From Rhodospirillaceae bacterium (lineage in GTDB: Bacteria > Pseudomonadota > Alphaproteobacteria > TMED109 > TMED131), in NCBI GenBank assembly GCA_902547175.1, contig CACCMS010000002.1, positions 1 through 63,372 of the forward strand: 63,372 nucleotides of DNA, in the 5' to 3' direction. Made by a program: the position numbers and the translations under genes. The notes beneath the pieces are model-generated. The model was not told the origin of the DNA and did not search any database. It saw only the letters and a list, made by a program, of their open reading frames with translations. This document shows, piece after piece, positions 8,933-22,569 of this stretch. The number at the start of each line of letters is the position of its first letter. Position 1 is the stretch's first letter.

Positions 8933-9943
8933 ATGACATACAATATAGCAATAATTGGAGCAACTGGAGCAGTAGGACATAAACTGTTATCAACAATCTT
9001 AGATAGAAAGTTTCCAACTAATGAAATTTATTTATTAGCTTCAAAAAAGTCTGCAGGAAAAAAAATTACTCATAATAATAAACAGTTTATGGTTGAAGAT
9101 TTAGATAGTTTTAACTTTTCAAAAGTTGATATAGCATTTTTTTCTGCTGGTGCTTCAGTATCTTCAAAATATGCTTTATTAGCAGAGGAAAGTAATTGTT
9201 ATGTTATAGATAATACTTCTTTTTTTCGAATGCATGATGACATACCTTTAGTAGTTCCAGAAGTTAATGAAGAAGATATAGATACTTCTAATAGAAAAAT
9301 TATTGCTAATCCAAACTGTTCAACTATTCAAATGTTGGTAGCATTATTTCCTATACACAAAATCAATAAAATAAAAAAAATAATTGTTTCAACTTACCAA
9401 TCTGTTTCAGGGGCAGGACAACAAGCAATGAATGAATTAACCGAACAATCTAAAAGTTATTTTAGTAAAGATCAAATAGTATGTAAAAGTTTTCCAAAGC
9501 AGATTGCATATAATGTAATTCCTCAGATAGACATATTTACTGATAATAAATTTACTAAAGAAGAAATGAAAATGGTAAATGAAACTAATAAAATATTAGA
9601 TAAAAATATTAATGTTAACGCTACATGCGTGAGAGTACCATCATATATGGGACATGCAGAATCGATTTACATTGAATTAGAAAAGGATATGAGTATTGAA
9701 GATCTTGAAAGGGCTTTACAAAATGCAGAAGGAATAAAATATTCTAATTCTGATTATCATACCCCCATAGATAGTGAAGGAGAAGATTGGGTATATGTAT
9801 CTAGGGTAAGAAAAGATATTTATAAAAATAATATATTTAATTTATGGGTAGTTGCTGATAACCTACTTAAAGGTGCTGCATTAAATTCAGTACAAATAGG
9901 AGAATCTTTAATTAAAAAAAAAATAATGAGTACCAATGAATAA
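8933..9943 (+). CDS. asd: Aspartate-semialdehyde dehydrogenase
   Basis: Reduces aspartyl phosphate to aspartate semialdehyde, the branch point to lysine/DAP, threonine and methionine; it thus feeds DapF, MetX/MetY and the cell wall. 336 residues with the Rossmann start IAIIGATGAVGHKLL, the catalytic cysteine in NPNCSTIQM and the SGAGQQAMNEL segment. The stop lies 8 nt inside sdhC. Neighbouring leuCDB is a common alphaproteobacterial arrangement. Confidence 0.96.
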   Translation: MTYNIAIIGATGAVGHKLLSTILDRKFPTNEIYLLASKKSAGKKITHNNKQFMVEDLDSFNFSKVDIAFFSAGASVSSKYALLAEESNCYVIDNTSFFRMHDDIPLVVPEVNEEDIDTSNRKIIANPNCSTIQMLVALFPIHKINKIKKIIVSTYQSVSGAGQQAMNELTEQSKSYFSKDQIVCKSFPKQIAYNVIPQIDIFTDNKFTKEEMKMVNETNKILDKNINVNATCVRVPSYMGHAESIYIELEKDMSIEDLERALQNAEGIKYSNSDYHTPIDSEGEDWVYVSRVRKDIYKNNIFNLWVVADNLLKGAALNSVQIGESLIKKKIMSTNE

Positions 9944-10307
9944 TAAAAAGCGACCTTTGTCTCCACATTTAACTGTATATAAACCTCAGATAACATCAAT
10001 AATGTCTATATCTCATCGTATTTCAGGTTTTTTTCAAACGATAGGGACAATCATTATATTTGTATATATCTTGGCTCTTTTTATCGGAGAAGGTTTTTAT
10101 AATTATATTGACTTTTTTATAACTAGTTTATTAGGAAAAACATTTGTATTTTTATATTTTTTTTCAATTTGTTATCATTTTTGTAATGGAATTAGACATT
10201 TGACTTGGGACCTAGGGTATGGATTTGAAATTAAAAATGTTTATATAACAGGTTACATAACTATATTTTGCGCTCTTTTAATGAATATATTGCTTTGGAT
10301 TTTTTAG
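9936..10307 (+). CDS. sdhC: Succinate dehydrogenase cytochrome b556 subunit
   Basis: Membrane anchor of complex II that binds heme b and quinone. The 123 residues start with RPLSPHLTVYKPQITSIMSI and SHRISG, the quinone-site signature, and have three hydrophobic helices. The heme-ligand region is YHFCNGIRHLTWDLGYG. Start overlaps asd by 8 nt. First gene of sdhCDAB. Confidence 0.94.
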   Translation: MNNKKRPLSPHLTVYKPQITSIMSISHRISGFFQTIGTIIIFVYILALFIGEGFYNYIDFFITSLLGKTFVFLYFFSICYHFCNGIRHLTWDLGYGFEIKNVYITGYITIFCALLMNILLWIF

Positions 10308-10309
10308 TT

Positions 10310-10672
10310 ATGTTAAATAGTAATAAAAAAAATAATTTAGAGTCAGGACTAAATCATTGGTTGTTTCAAAAAGTTACCGCAGTGTTCTTAATACCAATTA
10401 CAATATGGGTGCTCTTAAAACTACCCAAATTTATACAGCTTAGCTTCTCGGATAAATTGTCTTGGATTAATAGTTCTCTAAACCTCTATTTAATAGCGCT
10501 TTTTTTTATTATTTCAGCTTTTCACTTTAAACTGGGATTGACTGTCATAATAGAAGACTATATTCATAATAGTATAGTTAAAAAATATTTAATAGTTATA
10601 ATAAATATTATCGCTTTACTCATAGCCTCACTTTCTTTAGGACTATGCGTATATAAAAATTTGGGTGGTTAA
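10310..10672 (+). CDS. sdhD: Succinate dehydrogenase membrane anchor subunit SdhD
   Basis: Second membrane anchor of complex II, about 120 residues with three predicted helices. The motif FHFKLGLTVIIEDYIH contains the conserved histidine and EDY of the family, and SGLNHWLFQKVTAVFL is the usual N-terminal region. The ATG at 10310, two bases after the sdhC stop, was chosen; an upstream in-frame ATG at 10268 would place 14 extra residues inside sdhC and does not fit the family. Confidence 0.9.
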   Translation: MLNSNKKNNLESGLNHWLFQKVTAVFLIPITIWVLLKLPKFIQLSFSDKLSWINSSLNLYLIALFFIISAFHFKLGLTVIIEDYIHNSIVKKYLIVIINIIALLIASLSLGLCVYKNLGG

Positions 10673-12463
10673 ATGAAAAAAGCTTATAAAATAATAGAAC
10701 ATAATTATGATGTAGTAGTTGTAGGAGCAGGTGGCGCTGGATTAAGAGCTACACTAGGGTTAGTTGAAAATGATCTTAAGGTTGCATGCATTACTAAAGT
10801 TTTCCCGACTAGAAGTCATACAGTAGCTGCTCAGGGAGGAATAAGCGCAGCCCTAGGTAATATGGGAGAAGATAAATGGCATTGGCACATGTATGATACT
10901 GTTAAGGGGTCTGACTGGCTTGGAGATCAAGATGCTATTGAATATATGTGCAGAGAAGCAATACCTGCAGTAGTTGAGCTTGAGCATTATGGAGTACCAT
11001 TTTCAAGAACGCCAGAAGGTAAAATTTATCAAAGGCCATTTGGAGGAATGACTACTGAATTTGGAGACGGACCTCCAGCTAACAGAACTTGTTCTGCAGC
11101 AGACAGGACAGGTCATGCTATACTGCATACTTTGTATCAACAGTCTATTAAAAACAGAGCTGAATTTTTTATAGAGTATATAGCTTTGGATTTAATAATG
11201 GATGGAGAAAATGGATGTAGGGGAGTTATGGCTTGGTGTTTGGAAGACGGTAGTATTCACAAGTTTAATGCTCATAAAGTAATTCTCGCAACAGGAGGGT
11301 ATGGAAGAGTTTATTTTTCAGCAACATCCGCACACACATGTACAGGAGATGGAAATGCAATGGCATTAAGAGGAGGCGTTCCTTTACAAGATATGGAATT
11401 TGTTCAGTTTCATCCCACAGGAATATATGGAGCAGGTTGTTTAATTACTGAAGGCACTAGAGGGGAAGGAGGTTATTTAACTAATTCAGAAGGCGAAAGA
11501 TTTATGGAAAGATATGCCCCTAATGCAAAAGACTTAGCTTCTAGAGATGTAGTTGCTAGATCAATGACTATAGAAATTAATGAAGGAAGAGGAGTAGGTG
11601 ATCAGTCTGATCATATCCATCTTCACCTTAATCATTTAGACCCTAAAGTTATAAATGACAGGTTACCTGGTATTTCCGAGACGGCTAAAATTTTCGCCGG
11701 AGTAGATGTGACAAAGGAACCAATTCCGGTAATTCCAACTTGCCATTATAATATGGGAGGTATACCAGCAAAATATACGGGTGAAGTTGTAACAAACTTA
11801 GATGGTAAAAACGATATTATTGTTCCTAACCTTTATGCAATAGGAGAAGCAGCTTGTGTTTCAGTTCATGGTGCAAATAGGCTTGGATCTAATTCGCTGT
11901 TGGACTTAGTTGTTTTTGGTAGAAGTGTTGCAAAGCACATTTCAAATGAATTTAAAGAAAATGGGAAATTACCGCCAAAACAAAAAAAATCTGAGGAGCA
12001 ATGTTTAGATAGATTTGACAACATCAGGTTTTCTAAAGGAGAGGTTTCAGTTTCTGATATTAGGTTAAAAATGCAAAAAACTATGCAATCTTATTGTGCT
12101 GTGTTTAGGACGGGAGAGGGTCTAAAGAAAGGTAATAAAGAAATAGAAAAAGTAGTAACTGAATTTAATCACATAGGAACTAAAGACAAATCACTAATTT
12201 GGAATACAGACCTTTTAGAAACTCTAGAACTCCAAAACTTACTTCAACAAGCTATGGTTACTATAAAATCAGCAGCTAACAGAAAAGAAAGCAGAGGAGC
12301 TCATGCAAGAGATGACTACAAAGAAAGGAACGATGAGGATTGGTTGTTTCATACTTTAGCGTGGTTAAAGGATAATGATATTAAAATGGGAAGCAGACCT
12401 GTTACCTTGAGAGCTATGTCTAATGAGGTTCAATCTTTTCCACCAAAGGCAAGAGTTTACTAA
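10673..12463 (+). CDS. sdhA: Succinate dehydrogenase flavoprotein subunit
   Basis: Catalytic subunit with covalent FAD that oxidises succinate to fumarate. The 596 residues include the dinucleotide fold [16 protein letters not shown], the flavinylation histidine in [16 protein letters not shown], the substrate region [11 protein letters not shown] and [19 protein letters not shown]. Starts immediately after the sdhD stop and overlaps sdhB by one base (TAATG). Confidence 0.98.
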   Translation: MKKAYKIIEHNYDVVVVGAGGAGLRATLGLVENDLKVACITKVFPTRSHTVAAQGGISAALGNMGEDKWHWHMYDTVKGSDWLGDQDAIEYMCREAIPAVVELEHYGVPFSRTPEGKIYQRPFGGMTTEFGDGPPANRTCSAADRTGHAILHTLYQQSIKNRAEFFIEYIALDLIMDGENGCRGVMAWCLEDGSIHKFNAHKVILATGGYGRVYFSATSAHTCTGDGNAMALRGGVPLQDMEFVQFHPTGIYGAGCLITEGTRGEGGYLTNSEGERFMERYAPNAKDLASRDVVARSMTIEINEGRGVGDQSDHIHLHLNHLDPKVINDRLPGISETAKIFAGVDVTKEPIPVIPTCHYNMGGIPAKYTGEVVTNLDGKNDIIVPNLYAIGEAACVSVHGANRLGSNSLLDLVVFGRSVAKHISNEFKENGKLPPKQKKSEEQCLDRFDNIRFSKGEVSVSDIRLKMQKTMQSYCAVFRTGEGLKKGNKEIEKVVTEFNHIGTKDKSLIWNTDLLETLELQNLLQQAMVTIKSAANRKESRGAHARDDYKERNDEDWLFHTLAWLKDNDIKMGSRPVTLRAMSNEVQSFPPKARVY

Positions 12464-13236
12464 TGGTTGAATTATTACTGCCAAAAAATTCTAAAGTAGT
12501 AAAAGGTGATCATTACACGGAAAAGGGATCTAAAAAAAGTTTAAAAACTTTTTTGATTTATAGGTATGATCCAGATAAATCTGAACAACCAAGAATAGAT
12601 AGATATGATGTAGATCTCAGTAATACAGGTCCAATGGTTCTAGACGCTTTAATCAAGATTAAAAATGATATTGATCCTTCCATTACGTTCAGAAGATCAT
12701 GCAGAGAAGGCGTATGTGGAAGCTGTTCCATGAATATAGATGGCACGAACACATTAGCTTGTACTAAATATGTAAATGATGTTAAAGGTGATGTAAAAAT
12801 TTTTCCATTACCTCATATGCCAGTAATAAAAGATTTAGTTCCTGACTTAAAAGACATTTACAAACAATATAGCTCTATAGAGCCTTGGCTTAAAACTTCT
12901 GAAAAACCTGAAAGAGAAATTAAACAGTCACCTGAGGAAAGAAAAGAGTTAGATGGATTATATGAATGTATTATGTGTTTTTGTTGTTCTACTAGTTGCC
13001 CTAGCTATTGGTGGAATGGAGATAAATACCTAGGTCCAGCAGTATTACTTCAAGCTTGGAGGTGGATAGCTGACAGCAGAGATGAAGCTACTCAAGAGAG
13101 ATTAGATAGTTTAGAAGATTCTTTCAAGTTGTATAGGTGCCATACCATAATGAATTGTACAAAAACTTGTCCAAAAGGTTTAAACCCTGCTAAAGCAATA
13201 GCTAAAATCAAAAAAAAGATATTGGCTAAAACTTGA
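12463..13236 (+). CDS. sdhB: Succinate dehydrogenase iron-sulfur subunit
   Basis: Carries the three Fe-S clusters that pass electrons from FAD to quinone. The 257 residues have the 2Fe-2S motif [15 protein letters not shown] with a downstream Cys in LACTKY. The 4Fe-4S/3Fe-4S motifs are [16 protein letters not shown] and [17 protein letters not shown]. The sequence CFCCSTSC has one more Cys than the usual form; all required ligands are present. Ends in TGA, overlapping the next gene by 4 nt. Confidence 0.97.
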   Translation: MVELLLPKNSKVVKGDHYTEKGSKKSLKTFLIYRYDPDKSEQPRIDRYDVDLSNTGPMVLDALIKIKNDIDPSITFRRSCREGVCGSCSMNIDGTNTLACTKYVNDVKGDVKIFPLPHMPVIKDLVPDLKDIYKQYSSIEPWLKTSEKPEREIKQSPEERKELDGLYECIMCFCCSTSCPSYWWNGDKYLGPAVLLQAWRWIADSRDEATQERLDSLEDSFKLYRCHTIMNCTKTCPKGLNPAKAIAKIKKKILAKT

Positions 13237-14171
13237 TAGGTTTTTTTTACCTAGCGCTTGGTATTTCTTTACTATATTTTAGTGGTGATTGGCTTGTAGA
13301 TGGCTCTACTTCTCTGGCGAGACATATGAAAGTAAAGCCTTTTGTAATTGCTTTAACACTAGTAGCATTTGGAACTTCAGCTCCTGAATTAGCAATTTCT
13401 GTACACTCTGCACTTAAAGGCTATGAAGGAATAACCCTTGGAAATATAGTCGGCTCTAATATTGCTAATGTATTATTTGCTCTGCCTTTAGCATTTTTAA
13501 TTAAAATTCCTAAAAAATGTGATCTTAAAAGTATTGATCATTTTTATCTTTTAATTTCAACTTTCATCTATATTTTTATAATTCTTTTTGTGGGTGGTTT
13601 TAATAAAATTTCTGGTTTGCTGATGCTACTTTTGTTACTTTCTTACTTAGCACTTATACTATATGAAGCGTCAAAAGGTTTAAGAAATATTGATACTGAA
13701 GATATAGAGAAAAACGTAAGTTTTAAAAAATCAATATTATTTTCTATATTAGGTTTAGTAGGAATAATAGTGGGAGCCCAAGTTTTAGTTAAAGGTGCAG
13801 TTATAACAGCAAGTTCATTTGGAGTATCAGAAACTATCATAGGATTAACAGTTGTAGCATTAGGTACATCCATTCCAGAAGTGGTAACTTCTATGGTTGC
13901 TGCCTATAGAGGTCAAATTGGTTTTGTATTAGGAGCAATATTAGGATCAAATCTTTTTAACTTATTAGCTATTACAGGAATAGCTTCAATAATTACGGCA
14001 ATAAATACCAGTAATGTTTTAGATAAGATTGATATTTATTATCTAATTTTTTCTACAATTATATTCATTTTAATATCTTCATTATTGAAGTATCTAAATA
14101 AAAAATTAATTTTTGTTGTATTGATTTCTTATTTTATTTATGTAGTATTTATCTATTTAAGAATGGTATAG
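13233..14171 (+). CDS. Calcium/sodium antiporter, CaCA (YrbG) family
   Basis: Inner-membrane cation/proton or sodium exchanger of 312 residues with about ten hydrophobic segments. It has the two inverted alpha-repeats of the family: [14 protein letters not shown] with [15 protein letters not shown], and [14 protein letters not shown] with [13 protein letters not shown]. The GTS-x-PE core with its ion-binding glutamates is intact in both. The start is TTG, overlapping sdhB by 4 nt; the next ATG lies beyond the first helix. The ion carried cannot be told from sequence. Confidence 0.88.
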   Translation: MIGFFYLALGISLLYFSGDWLVDGSTSLARHMKVKPFVIALTLVAFGTSAPELAISVHSALKGYEGITLGNIVGSNIANVLFALPLAFLIKIPKKCDLKSIDHFYLLISTFIYIFIILFVGGFNKISGLLMLLLLLSYLALILYEASKGLRNIDTEDIEKNVSFKKSILFSILGLVGIIVGAQVLVKGAVITASSFGVSETIIGLTVVALGTSIPEVVTSMVAAYRGQIGFVLGAILGSNLFNLLAITGIASIITAINTSNVLDKIDIYYLIFSTIIFILISSLLKYLNKKLIFVVLISYFIYVVFIYLRMV

Positions 14172-14178
14172 GAAATTT

Positions 14179-15669
14179 ATGGATTTAATAAAACATTATA
14201 TTAACGGTGAGGATATAGAAGGAGGTAGTAGACAAGGAGATGTTTATAACCCAGCTATAGGTGAAGTTATATCTAAGGTTACATTAGGTGATTTAGCGGT
14301 AGTAAATAATGCTATTGAAAGTTGTGAGAAAGTATTAGAAAAGTGGAGATATACTACACCTGCAAAAAGAGCTTCTATAATGTTTAATTATAAAAAGTTA
14401 CTTGAAGATAATTCAGCTAGAATAGCAGAGATGGTATCTAAAGAACATGGAAAAACAATTGAAGATGCAAAGGGATCATTGCAAAGAGGTATCGAAGTAG
14501 TAGAGTATGCTTGTGGTATACCTAACCTTTTAAAAGGGGAATATTCTAATCAAGTTGGATCAGGAATTGATACATTTTCAATGAAGCAGGAACTTGGTAT
14601 TTGTGCGGGTATAACTCCATTTAATTTTCCAGTTATGATTCCTTTATGGATGTTTCCTCTTGCAACAGCATGCGGTAATGCATTTATTTTAAAACCATCA
14701 GAGAGAGATCCTTCAAGCTCTATAGAATTAGTAAGGTTATTTGAAGAAGCGGGAGCACCTCCGGGTTTAGTTAATGTTGTAAATGGAGACAAAGAAGTAG
14801 TTGATGCATTAATTGAGCACAGAGAAGTCAAGGCAATTAGCTTTGTAGGTTCAAGTAAAGTCGCTTCATATATTTATCAAAAGTCTGCAAGTTATAACAA
14901 AAGGGTTCAAGCATTAGGAAGTGCAAAGAATCATATGCTAGTCATGCCAGACGCTGATATTGAACAAGCGTCAGATGCTTTAATAGGGGCTGCATTTGGC
15001 TCAGCTGGTGAAAGATGTATGGCAATATCCGTAGCTGTCGCCATAGGAGATTCAGCGGATAAGCTAATAGAAAATATTACTCCCAAAATTAATAACATTA
15101 AAGTTGGTCCATATAATGATGAATCTTCAGATATGGGTCCTGTGGTAAGCAAAGATGCATATGAGAGAATTAATGGTTTAATTGAAAGCGGAGTTGAGGA
15201 GGGTGCCAATTTAGTTGTTGATAGAAGGAATATAAAATTACAAGGTTATGAAAATGGCTATTTCATAGGGCCATGTTTATTTGATAATGTTAAAGATAAC
15301 ATGAAAATATATAAAGAAGAAATTTTTGGTCCAGTTCTTAGCATTGTGAGGGCAAAAAACTATGAAGAAGGATTACAATTAGTTAAAGATAACCCTTATG
15401 GTAATGGTTGCTCTATTTTTACTAGAGATGGTGACACAGCAAGAAATTTTTCAAGTGAGGCTAATATAGGAATGGTTGGTGTTAATATTCCAATTCCAGT
15501 TCCAGTAGCGTATTTTAGTTTTGGGGGATGGAAAAACTCAATTTTTGGAGGACACAATGCTTATGGAATGGAAGCAATTAGATTTTATACGCATACAAAA
15601 ACTATAACCTCTAAATGGCCAGAGGGCATAAGATCTGGTGCCCAGTTTACCATGCCTACATTAGGTTAA
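14179..15669 (+). CDS. mmsA: CoA-acylating methylmalonate/malonate-semialdehyde dehydrogenase
   Basis: Converts methylmalonate semialdehyde to propionyl-CoA or malonate semialdehyde to acetyl-CoA, in valine/inositol or beta-alanine catabolism. The 496 residues carry the ALDH fold with GICAGITPFNFPVMIPLWMF, the NAD loop and the catalytic cysteine in GSAGERCMAIS. The C-terminal GGWKNSIFGGHNAYG is typical of MmsA rather than other ALDHs. The omega-amino acid aminotransferase at 46415 could make its malonate-semialdehyde substrate; that link is inferred. Confidence 0.92.
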   Translation: MDLIKHYINGEDIEGGSRQGDVYNPAIGEVISKVTLGDLAVVNNAIESCEKVLEKWRYTTPAKRASIMFNYKKLLEDNSARIAEMVSKEHGKTIEDAKGSLQRGIEVVEYACGIPNLLKGEYSNQVGSGIDTFSMKQELGICAGITPFNFPVMIPLWMFPLATACGNAFILKPSERDPSSSIELVRLFEEAGAPPGLVNVVNGDKEVVDALIEHREVKAISFVGSSKVASYIYQKSASYNKRVQALGSAKNHMLVMPDADIEQASDALIGAAFGSAGERCMAISVAVAIGDSADKLIENITPKINNIKVGPYNDESSDMGPVVSKDAYERINGLIESGVEEGANLVVDRRNIKLQGYENGYFIGPCLFDNVKDNMKIYKEEIFGPVLSIVRAKNYEEGLQLVKDNPYGNGCSIFTRDGDTARNFSSEANIGMVGVNIPIPVPVAYFSFGGWKNSIFGGHNAYGMEAIRFYTHTKTITSKWPEGIRSGAQFTMPTLG

Positions 15670-15670
15670 T

Positions 15671-17734
<2,064 letters not shown>

Positions 17735-17735
17735 T

Positions 17736-18899
17736 ATGAATATTCATGAATATCAAGCCAAGCAACTATTCAGATCTTATGGTATTAATATTCTAAAAGG
17801 AGATATTGCATTTAATGTAGATGATGCTGTTAAAATTGCAGAAGGTATTGATACAAAAAAATGGGTAGTAAAAGCTCAAATACATGCTGGGGGTAGAGGC
17901 AAAGGTGGAGGAGTTAAAATAGCTAACTCTATTAAAGAGGTAGAATCATATTCTAATAATATTTTAGGCATGAATCTTATTACTCCACAAACGGGAGTTG
18001 AAGGAAAAAAAGTTTTAAAAGTTTATGTTGAAGAGGGCTGCCAAATAAAAAAAGAATATTATTTAGGTATTGTTTTAGACAGAGCAAAAGGTAAATTTGT
18101 GATGATGGCTTCAACTGAGGGTGGAATGGAAATAGAAAAAGTAGCAGAAGAAATGCCTGAAAAAATAATCAAAGTTATTTTGGATCCCTTAATGGGTTTA
18201 AATGATTTTCAAGCACGACAACTTTCATTTGCCTTAGAAATTCCTAAAGAGGCGATTAAAGATTTCTCAAGACAGGTGACTCTATTGTCCAAGATAGCAG
18301 TTGAAAAAGATTTTACTTTAGTTGAAATCAATCCACTTATTCTGACAGAAGATAACAAAGTAATTGCATTAGATGCTAAGGTAAATATTGATGATAATGC
18401 ATTATTTAGAAACTCTGACTTAAAAGAACTATTAGATGAGTCTGAAGTAGATCCAAAAGAATTAGAAGCAGAAAAATATGATTTAAGCTACGTAAAACTT
18501 GATGGTAAATTAGGTTGTATGGTAAATGGTGCTGGTTTAGCAATGGCAACAATGGATATTATTAAACTAAAAGGATCTTCTCCTGCAAATTTTCTAGATG
18601 TAGGTGGTGGTGCTTCCAAAGAAAAGGTATCTGGTGCTTTAAAAATTATAATTTCAGATAAAGATGTTAAAGCTATATTAATTAATATATTCGGTGGCAT
18701 TATGAGATGTGATATAATAGCAGAAGGTATTGTTGAAGCTGTTAATGAGATGAAACTAGATAAACCTCTTATAGTAAGATTAGAGGGTACCAATGTCGAA
18801 AGAGGTAAAGAAATTTTGAGTAATTCAGGGTTAGAGATAGTAACAGCAAAAGATTTAGAGGATGCTGCAGAAAAAGCAGTCAGAATAGTTGAAAAATAA
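17736..18899 (+). CDS. sucC: Succinyl-CoA synthetase beta subunit
   Basis: ADP-forming ligase subunit that couples succinyl-CoA cleavage to nucleotide triphosphate synthesis. The 387 residues begin [17 protein letters not shown] with an ATP-grasp domain ([16 protein letters not shown]) and end with the CoA-ligase domain ([22 protein letters not shown]). Normal length; 1 nt after mdh, 2 nt before sucD. Confidence 0.97.
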   Translation: MNIHEYQAKQLFRSYGINILKGDIAFNVDDAVKIAEGIDTKKWVVKAQIHAGGRGKGGGVKIANSIKEVESYSNNILGMNLITPQTGVEGKKVLKVYVEEGCQIKKEYYLGIVLDRAKGKFVMMASTEGGMEIEKVAEEMPEKIIKVILDPLMGLNDFQARQLSFALEIPKEAIKDFSRQVTLLSKIAVEKDFTLVEINPLILTEDNKVIALDAKVNIDDNALFRNSDLKELLDESEVDPKELEAEKYDLSYVKLDGKLGCMVNGAGLAMATMDIIKLKGSSPANFLDVGGGASKEKVSGALKIIISDKDVKAILINIFGGIMRCDIIAEGIVEAVNEMKLDKPLIVRLEGTNVERGKEILSNSGLEIVTAKDLEDAAEKAVRIVEK

Positions 18900-18901
18900 A
18901 T

Positions 18902-19774
18902 ATGTCAATATTAGTTGATAAAAATACTAAAGTAATTTGTCAGGGTTTTACAGGGTCTCAAGGAACGTTTCATTCTGAACAAGCTATAAAATATGGTACC
19001 AATATGGTTGGCGGTGTTACTCCTGGTAGGGGAGGTGAAAAACATTTAGATTTACCAGTTTTTGATACTGTAATTGAAGCAAAAAATAAAACTAGATGCG
19101 ATGCTTCAGTTATTTATGTTCCTCCTCCCTTTGCTGCAGATGCAATTTTAGAGGCGATTGATGCAGAAATAAATTTAATAGTTTGTATTACTGAGGGAAT
19201 ACCACAACATGATATGAGTAGAGTAAAAAGAAAATTAGATGATTCTGAAAGTAGATTGATTGGTCCTAATTGTCCAGGAATTATAACACCTGAAGAATGT
19301 AAAATTGGAATTATGCCTGGGCATATTCATAAAAGCGGAGGAGTCGGAATTGTTTCTAAGTCTGGAACGTTAACTTATGAAGCAGTATATCAGACTACTC
19401 AAGTAGGGTTTGGTCAGTCAACTTGTGTTGGGATAGGAGGAGATCCTATTCCTGGAACTAATTTCATAGATGTTTTAGATTTATTCTTACAGGATGATAA
19501 AACAGACTCAATTATTATGATTGGTGAAATTGGAGGCACAGCTGAAGAAGAAGCAGCAGATTTTATAAAAAAGTCTAAAATTAAAAAGCCTATTGTAGCA
19601 TTCATTGCTGGATTAACAGCACCAAAAGGAAAAAGAATGGGACATGCCGGAGCTATAATTTCTGGAGGCAAGGGGACAGCAGAAGATAAAATTGAAGCAT
19701 TAAAGTCAGCTAATGTAAAAGTTACAGAATCGCCTGCTTTAATGGGAAAAACACTTTTTGAAATGTTGAGGTAG
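18902..19774 (+). CDS. sucD: Succinyl-CoA synthetase alpha subunit
   Basis: Carries the CoA-binding fold and the phosphohistidine. The 290 residues contain [17 protein letters not shown] near the N-terminus, [12 protein letters not shown], and the active-site [17 protein letters not shown]. Pairs with the adjacent SucC. Short 11-nt gap to sucA. Confidence 0.97.
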   Translation: MSILVDKNTKVICQGFTGSQGTFHSEQAIKYGTNMVGGVTPGRGGEKHLDLPVFDTVIEAKNKTRCDASVIYVPPPFAADAILEAIDAEINLIVCITEGIPQHDMSRVKRKLDDSESRLIGPNCPGIITPEECKIGIMPGHIHKSGGVGIVSKSGTLTYEAVYQTTQVGFGQSTCVGIGGDPIPGTNFIDVLDLFLQDDKTDSIIMIGEIGGTAEEEAADFIKKSKIKKPIVAFIAGLTAPKGKRMGHAGAIISGGKGTAEDKIEALKSANVKVTESPALMGKTLFEMLR

Positions 19775-19785
19775 AATTTAAAAAA

Positions 19786-22569
19786 ATGGAAGTTCAATCT
19801 AACTTAAAAAAAATTCAAGAATTATACAAAGAATATAAAATAAATAAAAAAAATATTGATGATAATTGGATAAGTTTTTTTGATGACCTTACTGAAGAAG
19901 CATCTGATTTATTAGAAGGCAATTCCAACCATATTATTTCTAATAAAGGCCAAAGTTTTAATAATAATTCACAAGATAATGAGTATACAGCTAATTCCTT
20001 AAGAGCTAGATTGTTAATTAGAGCTTATAGAATAGCAGGGCACCTCAAGGCAGATCTTGACCCACTAGAATTAACAGAACAAAAGTATATTCCTGATCTA
20101 GATCCTAAGACATATGGTATAGATGACAATGATATGGAAAAGGAGGTTTTTATTGATGGAGTTTTCGGCATTAACACTATTACCATCAGAGAATTAATAG
20201 AAATTTTAGAAAAATATTATTGTGGAAAAATAGGTGTTCAATTTATGCACATCCAAGATAAAGAACAAAGAGATTGGATTATGGATAAAATTGAAAATAT
20301 TAAACCTGATGAAATTTTTACTGAAAAGGGTAAACAAGCTATTTTAGAAAGATTAACTGCTGCTGAATTTTTTGAGACTTTCTTAGATAAAAAATATACC
20401 GGCACAAAAAGATTTGGTTTGGAAGGGGGAGAGTCTCTTATTCCTGCCCTAGAACAGATACTAAAATATGGAGGTAAAAACGGAATAGAAGAAGTAGTTT
20501 TAGGTATGCCTCATAGAGGTAGATTAAATGTATTAGCAAACTTTATGAAAAAACCTTTTTCTGCAATATTTTCAGAGTTTCAAGGTAATGCATCTAACCC
20601 TGATGATGTTCAAGGATCAGGAGATGTAAAGTATCATTTGGGTACATCTTCAGATAGACATTTTGATAATATAAAAGTGCACTTATCTTTGACGGCAAAT
20701 CCATCTCATCTTGAAGCAGTGAATCCTGTGGTAGTAGGAAAGGTTAGGGCAAAGCAAGATCAAAAAAAAGATATAGACAGAAAAAAAGTTGTAGGGTTAC
20801 TTATGCATGGGGATGCTGCTTTCTCAGGACAAGGTTTAGTTCCTGAAACATTAGACTTATCAGGATTAAAAGGCTATAAAACTGGAGGAACTATACACTT
20901 TATAGTTAATAATCAAATCGGGTTTACTACTAACCCAACTTTTTCTAGATCTGGACCTTATTGTTCTGATGTAGCATTAATGGTTGAAGCTCCAATTTTT
21001 CATGTAAATGGAGATGATCCAGAAGCAGTTGTTTACGCTTCAAGAATAGCAACAGAATTCAGGCAAAAATTTAACAAAGATGTAGTTATAGATATGTTTT
21101 GTTACAGAAGGCAAGGTCACAATGAGAGTGATGAACCTGCATTCACTCAACCACTTATGTATAAAAAGATAAAGGAACATCAGACTACTAGAAAGCTTTA
21201 TGCAGATAAATTAATTGAGCAAAAAGTTATTACCGAAAAAGAAGTTAACGACTTATTAGCTACTTGGTCAGATAACTTAGAAAAAGATTTAGAAATAGGA
21301 AAAAACTTTAAACCTAATAAAGCTGATTGGTTAGAGGGCTCTTGGGCAGGATTAGAAAAAAAGGGGATAGAAAAACCATTTACTGTAACAGGGCTGAAAA
21401 AAAAATTTATTAAAGATATAGGAAAAAAAATAACAGAGGTTCCCGATGACTTTAAAATTAATAGAAAAGTTTTAAGACAACTTCAAAAAAGGAATAAAAA
21501 TATTTCTGAGGAAAAAGGAATTGATTGGGCCACTGCTGAAGCCTTAGCTTTTGCAACATTACTTGATCAAGGAATAAGTGTCAGGCTATCGGGCCAAGAC
21601 TGCGGCAGAGGTACTTTTTCTCAAAGACATGCAATTGTAATTGATCAAGAAACCGAAGAAAAATTCTCTACCCTGAATAAAGTTGTAAAAAATGGAAGCA
21701 GGATAGAGATAGTAGATAGCCCATTATCTGAAGCTGCAGTTTTAGGTTTTGAATATGGCTATACACTCGCTGACCCTAAGACTTTAGTTTTATGGGAAGC
21801 ACAATTTGGTGATTTCGCAAACGGTGCACAACTGATAATAGACCAATTTATTGTCTCAGGAGAATCTAAATGGCTAAGAATGTCTGGGCTTACAATTTTG
21901 CTGCCTCATGGTTATGAAGGTCAAGGACCTGAGCACTCATCAGGGAGAGTAGAAAGGTTTTTGCAAATGGCAGCTGAAGATAATATACAACTAGTTAACT
22001 GCACAACTCCATCTAATTATTTCCATGTTCTAAGAAGACAAATGTTAAGAAAATTTAGAAAGCCATTAATAATTTTTACGCCAAAATCACTGCTTAGACA
22101 TAAAGAAGCTGTATCTGATTTAGTAGATTTTACTGAAGAGTCTAAGTTCCAAAAAATAATAGTCAATGCTGATAATATAAATAGCTCAATTAAACGAGTA
22201 ATTTTTTGTACTGGTAAAGTATATTATGACATTAAGGAAAAAATTAATAAAGAAGAACAAGCAAAGACTGCAATTATTAGGGTAGAACAATTATACCCTT
22301 TCCCCAAAGAACTAATTTTAGAAAGTATAAAAGATTATAAGGAAGCTTATTTTGTTTGGTGTCAAGAAGAGCCTCAAAATATGGGAGCTTGGTTTTTTGT
22401 ATCCTCAGTAATAAGTGAAATTTTAGAAAAAAATAATTTTAAAAATAAAAAGTTATATTATTCAGGAAGAAAAAGTTCAGCTTCTACTGCCACTGGCCTA
22501 TTTAAAAGGCATGTTATTGAACAAGAAGAATTAATTAATTCACTTTTTAGGGATTTTAAAAATGAGTAA
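19786..22569 (+). CDS. sucA: 2-oxoglutarate dehydrogenase E1
   Basis: Thiamin-diphosphate-dependent E1 that decarboxylates 2-oxoglutarate and acylates the SucB lipoyl groups. The 927 residues include the E2-contacting N-terminal helix region, MPHRGRLNVLANFM, HGDAAFSGQG, VNNQIGFTTNP, and the transketolase-like C-terminal part (GQDCGRGTFSQRHA, HGYEGQGPEHSSGR). Slightly shorter than the 930-990 typical of Alphaproteobacteria. Its 3' end overlaps sucB by 8 nt. Confidence 0.97.
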   Translation: MEVQSNLKKIQELYKEYKINKKNIDDNWISFFDDLTEEASDLLEGNSNHIISNKGQSFNNNSQDNEYTANSLRARLLIRAYRIAGHLKADLDPLELTEQKYIPDLDPKTYGIDDNDMEKEVFIDGVFGINTITIRELIEILEKYYCGKIGVQFMHIQDKEQRDWIMDKIENIKPDEIFTEKGKQAILERLTAAEFFETFLDKKYTGTKRFGLEGGESLIPALEQILKYGGKNGIEEVVLGMPHRGRLNVLANFMKKPFSAIFSEFQGNASNPDDVQGSGDVKYHLGTSSDRHFDNIKVHLSLTANPSHLEAVNPVVVGKVRAKQDQKKDIDRKKVVGLLMHGDAAFSGQGLVPETLDLSGLKGYKTGGTIHFIVNNQIGFTTNPTFSRSGPYCSDVALMVEAPIFHVNGDDPEAVVYASRIATEFRQKFNKDVVIDMFCYRRQGHNESDEPAFTQPLMYKKIKEHQTTRKLYADKLIEQKVITEKEVNDLLATWSDNLEKDLEIGKNFKPNKADWLEGSWAGLEKKGIEKPFTVTGLKKKFIKDIGKKITEVPDDFKINRKVLRQLQKRNKNISEEKGIDWATAEALAFATLLDQGISVRLSGQDCGRGTFSQRHAIVIDQETEEKFSTLNKVVKNGSRIEIVDSPLSEAAVLGFEYGYTLADPKTLVLWEAQFGDFANGAQLIIDQFIVSGESKWLRMSGLTILLPHGYEGQGPEHSSGRVERFLQMAAEDNIQLVNCTTPSNYFHVLRRQMLRKFRKPLIIFTPKSLLRHKEAVSDLVDFTEESKFQKIIVNADNINSSIKRVIFCTGKVYYDIKEKINKEEQAKTAIIRVEQLYPFPKELILESIKDYKEAYFVWCQEEPQNMGAWFFVSSVISEILEKNNFKNKKLYYSGRKSSASTATGLFKRHVIEQEELINSLFRDFKNE

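Noticed and set aside
10268..10309. Upstream start for sdhD
   Set aside because: Adds residues encoded inside sdhC; the ATG 2 nt after the sdhC stop fits the family N-terminus.
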